A stretch of DNA of 64,000 nucleotides from contig NW_019091369.1 of NCBI RefSeq assembly GCF_001949145.1, forward strand, positions 309,502 through 373,501. Direction: 5' to 3'. The translations under genes were made by a program, and so were the position numbers. The stretch is from Acanthaster planci (taxonomy: Eukaryota; Echinodermata; Asteroidea; Valvatida; Acanthasteridae). This document shows, piece by piece, positions 39,151 to 50,402 of this stretch. The stretch's first letter is position 1; each line of letters opens with the position of its first letter. The notes below the pieces were generated by a model, which was given only the letters and a program-made list of their open reading frames with translations, did not search any database and was not told where the DNA came from.

Positions 39151-42100
39151 GGTCTCTGTGATTCTTTATGTCGGGATTGATTCTATATTCCTTTCAGGGT
39201 TGGCCTATAATGACAGTCTACTGAAAGGTCGTATATAGGCGAGAATCGACTAACTACAAATGACTGCTTGAACTTATTTATTCATTTCACTTGAAAAGAT
39301 GCCTGATAATGATAGATCCTCGTTTTCCATTCCATTTTATGCATTCATAGAATATGGAGCGTTACTTGGCTGTCAACGCTAAATGCGTATTGTGATGGTC
39401 GGCGGGTCTGTCTGCATGTAACGAAAGCTATGGACTTTGTACAAGGCTAATTGATGGTGTCAGAATGCCTTTAACGATTGTCAATGGTTCTGATGAATCA
39501 ACGCTGGCAATTGCTCCGTCACGGAACCCACTGGCTCCGCTCTAGTTATCGTTTGGAGGGAAACGTTTGTTTTTAAATATTCTTTCGGTAATTTTGCTAT
39601 CGTTATTGTGTCTAAATATTTTTTAATTATTTCTGATCTTTCCATTTTGTAGTTTTCTTTTTTAATAGTATAGGTAATAAAGAAATTAGCCAGGTGTGTC
39701 TTATATGAATACATTCATCCATTATGAGGGTTTGTTACGGCACCCTTTCTTTTAACAAAAAAATCCTCCTTTGGGTTGTTCCACTCTCTTTTTTTCTGAG
39801 ATAGGAGATCGCTGGGATTGGAATTTTCGCTTCTAAAAGACCTTCAGCGGCATTTTACGGATATTCAATTGTGAGTCCTGCAGGTTTATTTATTTATTAT
39901 CTTTGGACTTTATTTTACTCTTGATTGTTTTATTTCTTTATACTCAGTTTTCACAGATCCTTTCCTATCGAGGTATTCTGCTGGGGGGGGGGGTTGCAGG
40001 ATCGAGGAGGGGGATTGGTGCCCCCGATAAGTGGGTTACTTATCTTACTCAGTGCGAACTCCGATTTACGCAAACTTAGACAAAACAGGAAAAAAAGACA
40101 TGGGCCTAATTTGATATTTAAATTAAGCATCATTGGCAGAGCAGTGTGACCTTAGCCACCGAGTGACGCAGTAGTCATGATTAACACACTCATCTACCGT
40201 ATGTCCTCGAGACACCCAACCAGATCACCTCAATTCAGGCGTGGTAAAGTGAGCACGTGTAATTCGATTAATTACTCAAACTATGCGCCTCGCGCCGCAT
40301 CTTGAAATCCAAGGTCATCATAGCCCTGTTCACGGCCCACGCGTACGGTGTAGCACTAAAATTGGACACGGTTCACTGGCGAAGAAGTCCGCCCCTTTCC
40401 CTGGTGGTGAGCCGACGGGGCGGTTGAGATCTGCCGCATTGTTGGAGGGGAATACTCTACCCCCAATTGGGAATGGAATTAATCAAACCCGTTCAAGATG
40501 CTTGGCAATTCTGGATGCATTTTTTGGTCCAAGCTTTGCGCTATGGATGCCAGCCGATACGGGTGCAAGGTCAGCCTGTGTTGTTTGTGCCACAAAGCCT
40601 ATCGGAAGTAGGCCTAATTGGAACTTGTGAATTGGGAGTCGTCATTCAGCCAGAGACGCCTCTTCACTTTTGACTTCTAACTAAGGTTTCAAGAGACAGC
40701 ATTCGATCCGTTTGTTGGCAGCTGCTTCAGTCAGGAGGCATAAACATTTCCTCATGTTGACACATTTTTTGTAGTGTATTCAGTGGCAAAACGACGACCG
40801 AGGTTACACTCCGGAAAGAAATGAGACTCGAATTATTCTAAAATTAAATCAGATTTCTGGAAAGATCCAGAATGAGAAATTCTACAGTCATGAAAATCTT
40901 GAACGTTAAATAGAAATGATAAACTCCTTCGTGTTGACAAGATAAACTTTATGTCATTAAAAAAAAGATTGGTGACGGTACACCCCAGAAAACATGAAAA
41001 TATTACAAAAGGTGGAGAAAAAGAGATAGCCCAATCCCGCTTGCCTACATCACGGTGTCCAGTTAAAAAGGTCTGTGAAACGTCCGAGCCATTTGAATCA
41101 AAGAATCTCCACCTTTTGACCTAAAACGCGTCCCTCCCTCCACTATTATCCAGTGTACAAGAGAACGAAAAGGTTTATCAATGCTTTGAGTCAAGACATG
41201 ATTCGATCTATTGTCCAGCGTTGCTCACCATGTACATGTACATCAGCACATAAAAAGCTTTCCCCCTGGTTCGAACTGTAAATTGTGTAAACTCTACGGC
41301 TGGCTGCACAACTACTTTCTTTTATTCACGTGCACGGTGCAGGCATATCAAGTCACACTTAGAGACCTGCGATTGGCACCATCACCAGATCGTACGGTGA
41401 GCATACTGTCTTAATTAATTCTCACAAGTTCAATAGGATTTGCATGTATAAGCTGACCGAAGAAATATGCTATCATCAAGTTATCAAATGCGACTGATAT
41501 GACTGCACGGTGTTGGATACTTTTTGCACCACCAAGCAAGTTTTTTGTGAGCGACTAACTTGAAAACCGCAGTTCACCGTCTCTTGAAATGAAGACCACC
41601 TTTACAACCTTGGAATAGCATGCGTGCTTACTCATCGAAATCCCTTGGCCACCACAGGAAATTAGTTTGTTGAGAAAATACATGCATTTAGAATATCATT
41701 AGGGAAGCATTGATTGTTAAGTTTCCAGATAATTTACCTGTTTTGTAAAGTTCTACAGGAATTGCCATTGTTAAATTCATTTTTTTGAGAAAGAAAAATG
41801 TGATGACAGAGGCAGGATATAAATTACGGTTAAACTTGAAGTAAATTTTGCTATATACAAATTAAGAAATTTATAAATATAAATTAGCAAAAATGAGTTA
41901 CGAAATAAACAATAAAATGGAAGGAGTATGTATGAAATAAACAGACAAATAAAATAAAAATTGTAATGAAAAGTGTTTCTCACTTTAAATGAAAATCTGT
42001 AATCAGCACCAATCATGAAACAGAAAATATAAGTGCTTCGTATCGATAAATTAAGAGGGAATATGGGACCCGTCACAATTGCGATTTTTATGTCTAATGC

Positions 42101-43866
42101 GTCAATCTTGAGCAGTCATTTCTTTAAAGAATGAGAGTTTACCGTAAATTATTAAAAAATTAAATTATTAAAATCATTACAGTTTAGGCTGCGTTCTTAA
42201 AAATAATCAACCCTTTTCTTTCTGAATAGGATGAGGTCACACGAGTGGTTTAATAGTTAGATTAGTATTTCGCAGAAAGTGAAGGCCACACTAATTCATA
42301 CGTGCCCGTTGTTGATATGCATAGTACAAAATAGGCAAACTGGATGAATTTTTTTAAGTGAGGTTTGGGGGGATGTTTTAATCCATTTTTAATGCAGTCT
42401 TGTTATAAAAAGTCTGGCAAGGATTGAAATAACAATGAAGTTTACAATTTTTTTTTTATTGCCAAAGAAGTTGTGTCAAGTGTATAAAAGAGCTAGCAAA
42501 AAAGTTAATTTGTAAGTTGTACCATGCAGTTGTACATAAAAACAATGTTTCAACAAGCTTTTTACATTGTGTTTTTATTCCCAGAGTTTTGTGTGGCTTA
42601 AAAAAGAAATATTCTGCATCATTTTTATTTAAACTTAGACATAAAAGCGTGAAGCACATACTCACTTCTCTTTCCATTCAAAATGACCGACTAGTTAACA
42701 AAAAACGGCAAAATTAATTCAACAACCTTAATATTAACCTGGTTGACCAATTTTCTGTTACTGAGCATGCTAAAGTCTAACAGCAATTTACAGCACGAAG
42801 CCGATCACCTATTGGTTTTGTTGTGGTCATTTTGTTTTTCTGAACGATTTTTCTCCTCGGCTTTTCTGTGTGTAACGTGTAAACTTGAAACTTGGAACGT
42901 ATTGTACATCAATCCTGATCCCTGGATGTACACACTAAATGACATCGAAGACGTCATTAGGTACTACGTACTCTGCATGTGATTTGACATGCATAACTTC
43001 TATTCGCTGTATCTCCCGAACAAAATGAAGGTATGAGGTTTACTATTTTGGTATCCGACAGATCTTGAGTTGGGCTGCCATTGTTGTCCTCGGAGTCAAA
43101 TTTGTCTGACCTTTGCTTCCGAGGCCAATGAACGATCAATGCTTGGGTAATTTTGTAAACTCTTCAAATATTCAAATTAAAACATCTGTCAATTTCAAAC
43201 AGTTCTGATATTAACTTGAAACTCTGTTCTAACACTGATGACCAGCTGTCCATATTCTTGTGACGTCACTGTTATGTCTGCGGATATAAAAATTACAAGC
43301 AATCTAAGGTCAATATTAAAATCATTATTTTTTACTCACAATGTTTGATACCACATATCAATACTTCTGATCGTAACACAGTCACCTGACCTCAACTTCC
43401 GGGGTCACCAGTAATACAATGAAATTTGAATAGAAGTCAAAGCGGAAGGATTGTTCTGTAGCCCTTTGTATTTCTAACAAAAGCTGAGAGCATTTTGCCT
43501 AGTGCTAGACATGTACAGGGGTTGATAATGTCATTGCATAAAACGATGGCCTCTAGCGACATACCAACTAAACTAAACACGTCCTATCTAGTTCGTTCTA
43601 CTTTGCCTTTGTTATACCATGTTTGCCTCCTCCCCCGCTGCTTATCATGCCAAATTATTTCACAGTTCTCAAAATGAATAGCTGGCACCTAATTAAAGTG
43701 CACTGGGGCAGGAACTGTAGACCACGAAGAAGCCTTTTTTGTTGTTATTCCCTGAATCTGCTTTATGGATGGTGAACTGTTGATTAGGATGGCACCAGAC
43801 TGATATATACTGCATGTAATTGGCGTACGTTGCAAGCCTCCTTTCAACATTAATTTTTAATCACAA

Positions 43867-43899
43867 ATTTATTCATCAGAGTAGATTTATTCATCAGAG
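43867..43899 (+). repeat. 18-bp direct tandem duplication
   Basis: ATTTATTCATCAGAG occurs at 43867-43881 and again at 43885-43899, with a period of 18 bp. The repeated TTTATT core would also read as AATAAA on the minus strand. Confidence 0.85.
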
Positions 43900-44089
43900 G
43901 TAATAATTTGTCGTGAAATGTCATTTTATTGCCTTCAGTTTTACTCTCAACTTTATTAAATGAACAGTTAACCTCGTTTTCATTTCAATACGGTCCACGA
44001 ATGAAAAGGCTAGAGTCTTTACTTGTCAAAAAACGAACAGGTAACGTGATAGCGTCATAAAGCGTGCCATTGCACATCGTGCTTGGGGG

Positions 44090-44111
44090 TACCAGGGTCG
44101 TTCCCCTGGTA
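44090..44111. repeat. 8-bp hairpin TACCAGGG/CCCTGGTA
   Basis: Exact complementary arms at 44090-44097 and 44104-44111 with a six-base loop. Not followed by a T-run. Function unknown. Confidence 0.5.
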
Positions 44112-44980
44112 GGCATCGGAATCCGTGGTACCTATTCCTGCTTTGAAAGGTAATTCGAGAATATTTAGGAACTTGAGCATTCTATTTGATCTTGTTGGTT
44201 GTTTGTGACCGGTACTGTCAACTTTGTCAGCGTCTGAAGGAGTGAGTGGTTTTTGCAGCCAATAACCCACAGCCAAATTCTGCTACTGATGTGCATATAC
44301 TGCTGTTGACCTTTTCAGTTGGAGCATTTTCGTGAATTTCGATGGAGAAGCCTGGTCGACTTGTAATGACCAGATAATATTTTCCTTTCTTTCTTTTTGT
44401 TTTGTTTTGTTTTCTCCTGTTTTCATATTTACTACTCATCGCTAGATAAACAACAAATTTCTTTCTTTTTTTAAAATTCATTTCATTTAATGTTTTTCCA
44501 AAGTCTCCTCAGAAGTGTTTTGGCAAATAAAAACGGGGATATTTTGCATTTTGCTGCTTGTATTTCTACTTGCATCCTGTCATTCGATCTGCAGAGTGGT
44601 TTCGACTAAGGATATGATCACATTTCCACGCATAATCGTTTATTGTATTTTGTTTCAATGTGTGTGGCATGCTCATTTCCCATACGCCTCACTTTCTGTC
44701 TTCTTGCCTTTCATCGCTGTTTCTCCATCGGCAAGACTGTCTCTCTGATCGCACTGAAGCGGCGTCGAGTCCTCCACCGGTGCAGGGCAAAACCTCCCGG
44801 CGCCTCTCCCGTGTATCCAAGTAATTTACATCATCTGTGCGAGCCGTATCCCGGGGCAACGGGCTGACATGAATGCCACCAAAAGTTAATTCCGCGTTAG
44901 ATTGCGGGAAAATTGACCGCGGTCCCAAATCGCGGTTGTCCGGATTTTTAGCCCTTGCGCATTGTTGGCTGACGACGGTC

Positions 44981-45001
44981 TTATTATTATTATTATTATT
45001 T
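44981..45001 (+). repeat. (TTA)7 microsatellite
   Basis: Seven uninterrupted TTA units (final unit TTT/TTA boundary), directly followed by TTTGGC. Confidence 0.9.
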
Positions 45002-45730
45002 TTGGCTGTTTTATTGGGGGGGGCGGGAAGGGATTATGTAAATTGAGTTTGTTGAGCCTGAGCGGTCCATTGGTACGGACCGAGAATATGGCTGTTGGCA
45101 TTTTGTTCGGCGTGTGAAGTTTGATAGAGGGGACGATTTCACACCTAATTTCTATCCAAAGCACTTGGATGCCTTCTCTTGTCTTAACGAAAAGGGGACC
45201 TGATTTCAACCCACTGTCACACCTCTGTCCAGTCTTGTAGAAGAAATTCAGTTGCCCTTAGTTTATCACATCTTCCAACCATTTTGTTCAAAAAGAGTAG
45301 CAGAGGGGTTTCTGGGAGAACAGTTGCTTTCTCTTCAAATGTGTGATCTTCCCTTGGTGTTCTTTATGCACATACGTGTTTTGAATCATGTTACTTTACT
45401 ACTTTCTGAGCTAAAGAATTGGAACTTTATATGTAAATAGTACTGTTTAGGTCGTCTTTATTCTTTAGTTTGAATTAGCTTTGTTTTGTAGATATATAGA
45501 CCAAAAAAACTGTCCTTTCTTGGCTGCGTCAGCAATAATTCGGCTTCGTTTTGTTATTCGTGTTGTTAGGGCAAATATCCTTCACATTAAAAGCATTAAT
45601 TAATCTTTGAGGCCGTGCACGCCACAACATGGGCAACAGTTGCTCGTTTTCACGACAGACGTCGAAGGAAAAAATATGAGCTGCTATGAAATTACATTTC
45701 AATCAGTTTTGCTATTGGCTGGAAAGAATG

Positions 45731-45898
45731 CGGGCGTTTCACAATAGTGCGCCTCCAAGAGTTTGCAACGCGTCAACCAATCACAGTGCGCGAAATCTGT
45801 CACCCCTTTCCAAACGCGCATTGGTTCAACAGATTTCGTGCAATGTGATTGGTCAACACGTTGCAAACTCTTGGAGGCGCACTGTTGTGAATTGCCCG
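45731..45898. mobile_element. Palindromic MITE-like element, copy 2
   Basis: A 168-bp inverted repeat of the same family as the element at 10944-11112. The ends are CGGGCGTTTCACAATAGTG and its imperfect complement, and both arms carry the CCAAT and GGAGGCGCAC blocks. The slightly asymmetric centre (AAACGCGCATTGG) matches the reverse complement of the centre of copy 1, so the two copies appear to be inserted in opposite orientation. No coding capacity and no clear target-site duplication. It lies in the intergenic DNA upstream of the Hox5-like gene. Confidence 0.85.
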
Positions 45899-48800
45899 TA
45901 TTATCCAACTCTTTTTGCTTAATACTTTTCTCTGTGCAAAATATAAATGAGACTTAGTCACTTGGATGTACTAGTGGGTGCTCCGTTTTTCCCAAGAGTA
46001 CGTTGTTGTATTTCCGACATAACTCGTCAAAGCAACCCAAAGCCACCTAATCAAGCAGTGCTGTATCTTCTAGTTAATTAGTTTAATTGTACATGCGTTT
46101 TAGAACAAAGACAGTTAATCAAACTGTTTCTGTTGGAAGAATCTGACACATTATAAAACAATTTTAAAAAGGGGAGGAAAGTTAGGCCTATGTCGTGTTT
46201 TCAGTGACAAAGAATGATTCGAATTAAATCGGAGATGTAGAATTCTGACATTTTCGAATGCACGCTTACTGAATGTGACTATCATTTTCAGTTGGGTATT
46301 CATACTGATCCTCTCGAATGACCTCGGGCTGTCTCCATTTTGAGTATGCCCTGTTGATATACAAAAACTGCCTCATTCACGAGCAAGTGGAAAACGCATT
46401 ACGCATGGACACTAATTTACGCGCGCGTCTGGCGCCTAATGCTTACAATTAGTCTTGAACAATGGACCTTTCCCATGAGACATGCAAATTGGGCAGGTGC
46501 ATGTGCGCTACTACCACTGGTTGGCAAGCACGGCCGTCGACACTGTCGGCAGTGTATAGGACAGCTGCTCTAACCATAACCTGGCGCGTTGAAGGTCAAA
46601 GAAAACCACATTACAGCCTTTTTCGGATACTTCAGCACGCTTTTCTCCAAACTAAGTGAAGTTTTCAGAGTCTTGAGGTTGGAAAGGTAACAATTCCTTT
46701 TAGGTTTGGCACTCATGTCAAACTATACTAGTACGGAGACGGCATGCATATGCTTATAGTTGCGCGCGCATAGAAATTTGTATTGTTACGTCATAGATTT
46801 AAGCAACTTTGCCATAGTAGTAGTAATGCACATGCGCCTCCCTTATTTGCATGTTTCATGAGAAAGGTCCATTATATTTGACTAGATGCAGTTTCCCCTG
46901 AGCGTTTGCAGAGCACCTCGAATCCGTATGCGTGAGTCGCGGATTTATGGAAAAACTCCTACGCGGCGCTATACGATCGTTGGTCAAAACAGTTATGAAG
47001 AGACTAAAATTGCCTGGTGGAATGATCTACCTGGCATGTTGTGTGTTTTTTGTGCTTTTTGCTTTGCTTTGTGTTGTGCTGTTTCTATTTTTATATATGA
47101 CGTGTAATCTGAAGCATTAATAACCAACCATTTTTATCGCTTAGTGTGATTGGTCTAATGCATTGTAGATAGGTAAACATGATCATGTCTTAAGGTCATA
47201 ACAACTTTCAGTAAAATCGTCTAGGCCACGGCCGAGATCTATATGGCGGGGTGAGACTGAACGATGTCCCAATCGTAAAACGGTCAAGCGACACATCCAT
47301 TACGGTTTACTTCTTCCCTTTGCCGTAGCTGTGGTGACTTGAATGACTGCTAACCAAAGACCATGGAGCCCTCAAGAAAAAAAAGAGAGAGACAATTTGA
47401 ACACAAGGTGGCGGCAAACATACCGGCCCCTCTTCCCTGGTTGCGTGTGTTTGAAGCCTCCTCGACAGCTAGATAGACAACAGAAACATTTACATGTGCC
47501 GGTAGACGTTTTCCCGCCTCTTCGAGAATCAGAGAAATCTTGCCATTTTTACCTTTGTATCACGGGACATAAGCCTTAAAAAAAAAAGAAAAACACCAAG
47601 CTGAGCCTTGTCTTGACTTCATATTGTGCGAGGAAAAAAGTAGATTCGGGGGGGGGGAAGAGAAAATCCAGTGATTAACGTTAAATAATTCATGAATGCT
47701 GCCCTGTGACTGATGAAAGACCAATGAGGATTATACTTTGTGCAACCTCCGCACTTCAAATTTGACCAACCAATCATACCATGGACTACCTCACTGGAGC
47801 TTGCGCCGAGAACCAGAAACAACCGCGCTAAGAAACATGGTGGAGTGTAATATACACTCTATACTTCACGGTCATTGTACGAAACTCTACGAGAAACATA
47901 AAGCAGTTGATAGGGTGGGTTATAAAGACATGAATGACACGCATTTTTATGGCGACAAGTTTGTACACAAAAGTTTGAACGAAATCTGAGTGATTGCCCA
48001 TCAGAGGGGCCATACCCCGACTCGCTCGCGTGCTTGACTTCTCCAGTGAACGTGTCCTTTTTGAGTACAGCAATAGCCCATTACCACACGGGCCTTACAT
48101 CTTTCTTTGTGAGTAAGACTGTGTGACTGAGTGTCCTTTTATTTTCAGAGAATAGAAATTCAGTTTCAACGTCATGTTGAACCGAGTGAGAAACTTGTTG
48201 AACAGAATTGATCACTATTTTGGGAGTTATTCGAATCGAAACAACTGTTGTGGATGTAACGCACTAAAATTGATCATGTACTGTATGTCATATTTTTTAC
48301 TGAACTTCATACTGAAGACTGCTATGCCGTCTGGAGCCTGTAATCCGACTGAAGTATATATGATAGCTAAATCATAGTGGAGCCAGTTTTTTTCCACAAC
48401 GTAACTCTAGGTTTTCCTTTTACAGTTGTGTCATTCTTTAATCCGGACGCACAGTGATTGCAAACAGCCCATCTTCGGGGGTTTTCCATGTATATTTTAT
48501 CACACCTCTTGCCATCCGAACGAAACCTTTAATCCCGGAATTACCACTATCCCTATCCACGGCATGCACTGGCCGGCTCAATCCACAAGTATCGTTTCGT
48601 TTTGGGTTTCCCTGGGAAGCCTGAGACGGATGGACTTATGCAGGCCCCGTCCGCTGACTAGCCCATGGTATTTGTGGCCATGAAATATTCAGGCGTATCC
48701 TGCCCGGCGCCCCGGCCTCCATCCATCTCCGTCACCGCTGTCACTCCCTGTTGTTTGGAAACAATATTTTTCCTACTCCCTGTTGATGCGATCATAAATC

Positions 48801-50009
48801 CAGCTGAAGTTTGGAAGTTTCCGGGACGGAGAAAAAAAAGTATTGGGGGGGATCCTTGGACATGCAGTGTCGGGACTGCAGGACGGTGGCTCGGGAAAAT
48901 GTGTGTTTGTGTGTGGGGGGGGGGGATTTTTGGCCAGCGGGAGAAATGGGCACGTACCACCGTAGATGGCCCGGAACTAGCTGATGAGATTCATGACTCT
49001 AGCCTTGCCAGAGAGATGAGGTCTACCGATGATATATCGCCTTCTGCAGTTTGTACTCAGCCTTCTGAAAATTCCTGAGCAGGAAACAGTCAAGTTTGGT
49101 CCAAAAATAAAAGCCAGCACAAGCACGCTGAAGATCGGTATCATTTCCCCCTTCTTTCATATTAAAGAAACTAAACGGCTAAGACACACATCTTCGTGGA
49201 GTGCAGATGAGTCTGGAAACTGGCACTGGACTTTTCTACCAGGATTTCTACAAGGGCGTGGTTCTCGACCTTTTGAGGGCGTTTCACTGGAGTAAATAAT
49301 TTCATATGATTTAAAATTTTAGAATTACAGCAGTTTTCACAGCAACCGCACTTCCCCTAGCCTGATCGTAGATTCAAGAGCTTCTACCAGAAATAAGCTG
49401 GTCAAAGTTCGTGTTTATCACGCTGATACTTTCTGCCACAATTTTACATGTAGGCCTATTGTGTTGCATAGCACTTTTTCACTCCCGCTCGAGATCCTTA
49501 TACACAGCCGGAACTTTGGTAAATTAGATTGGAGTTGATTACCCACTTTTCCCGCCTCGTTTGGTTTTTTATTTGAAAATATATCTTTGGCACCGCGAGA
49601 AATCAACCACCGCGTTTAGTCATGTAAATACATGGGGCATTAAGCGCTTTGTCTACATTAGAATAGGCTGTAAAACGGTTACCATTCATGAACTGGTGGT
49701 CAATCTTATTCTCCTCCATAAATTGCTCACACTTTTAGTGGAGTGATTTTGTTTCCTCGTTTCTTTCCTCACTGAAGATGTAGACGACAGTGTGGATTTA
49801 AATGCAGGTGGCAGAATCGGACAGTGACGTCATCAGTTCTTTGATCGTGATGCGAAATGCTGTCATATTTTGTTTTTTGATCAGCTCAGATGAAACTTGG
49901 ACGAATAAGCCTTTCAATAAAATCCGGTGCACTGAGTTCTTTAAATTTACGTGAACATGACAGTTTGAATTCTCCATACTAAGACGCTGTTGCCATACCT
50001 CGTGGTACA
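45899..50009. other. Intergenic DNA, no gene recognised
   Basis: Contains G-runs near 47650 and 48917, the latter preceded by a short GTGTGTTTGTGTGT stretch, and a GC-richer patch at about 48520-48760. Open frames up to 137 codons (48665-49078) show no domain. Confidence 0.5.
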
Positions 50010-50345
50010 CACTTTAGACTATTGTTACTCAACACATCCCTAGATGTCTGTAAAGAATTCCTGAGATTCCGATCAAACAATGACCAACACAAAGGTGGGG
50101 GCGCTCTCCGTCCCATATCTTGTTTCATATGCTAAAAGTGTAGGGCGTTCCACTTTATGGGATGAAGGGGTACCCCCCACCACATATCCAATCCCTATAC
50201 GCACTTTAGACCGTTGTGACAAACACCCCCCCCCATGTCTGGAAAAAATTCCTGTGATTCTGATCAAACAATGGCCAACACAAAAGTGGGGGAAGGGGTA
50301 CTCTCCGTCCCCAAGTCTCGCTTCAAATGTTCCGCTTCGCCGTTC
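50010..50345 (-). repeat. ~190-bp dispersed repeat, two tandem units
   Basis: Unit 1 begins CACTTTAGAC at 50010 and unit 2 begins with the same ten bases at 50202, a period of 192 bp. Both continue with ATGTCTG.AAA.AATTCCTG.GATTC.GATCAAACAATG.CCAACACAAA.GTGGGG and a CTCTCCGTCCC block. A further copy lies inverted at 13086-13310. This is a tandem array of a dispersed repeat, possibly a satellite-like or non-autonomous element. No terminal repeats or coding function were recognised. Confidence 0.8.
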
Positions 50346-50373
50346 TTCAGTCAAAATTCTATCAAAGACAAAG

Positions 50374-50402
50374 CTTACCCTTTTCATCTGTGAAAGGGTA
50401 AG
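50374..50402. repeat. 10-bp hairpin CTTACCCTTT/AAAGGGTAAG
   Basis: Perfect 10-bp arms separated by nine bases (TCATCTGTG), just right of the tandem ~190-bp repeat. On the minus strand the second arm ends in a donor-like GGTAAGC. It could be part of the repeat boundary. Confidence 0.55.

Larger units (their letters stand above)
39151..45730. other. Intergenic DNA, no gene recognised
   Basis: Strongly A+T-rich, especially 41650-42460. Contains an 18-bp direct duplication at 43867-43899, a hairpin at 44090-44111, a (TTA)7 microsatellite at 44981-45001 and G-runs near 39981 and 45017. No coding exon, RNA gene or Hox hexapeptide/homeobox motif was found. Confidence 0.55.

Noticed and set aside
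43387-43407. Everted half sites TGACCT...GGGTCA
   Set aside because: Spacer is nine bases, not a standard everted-repeat spacing for retinoid receptors.
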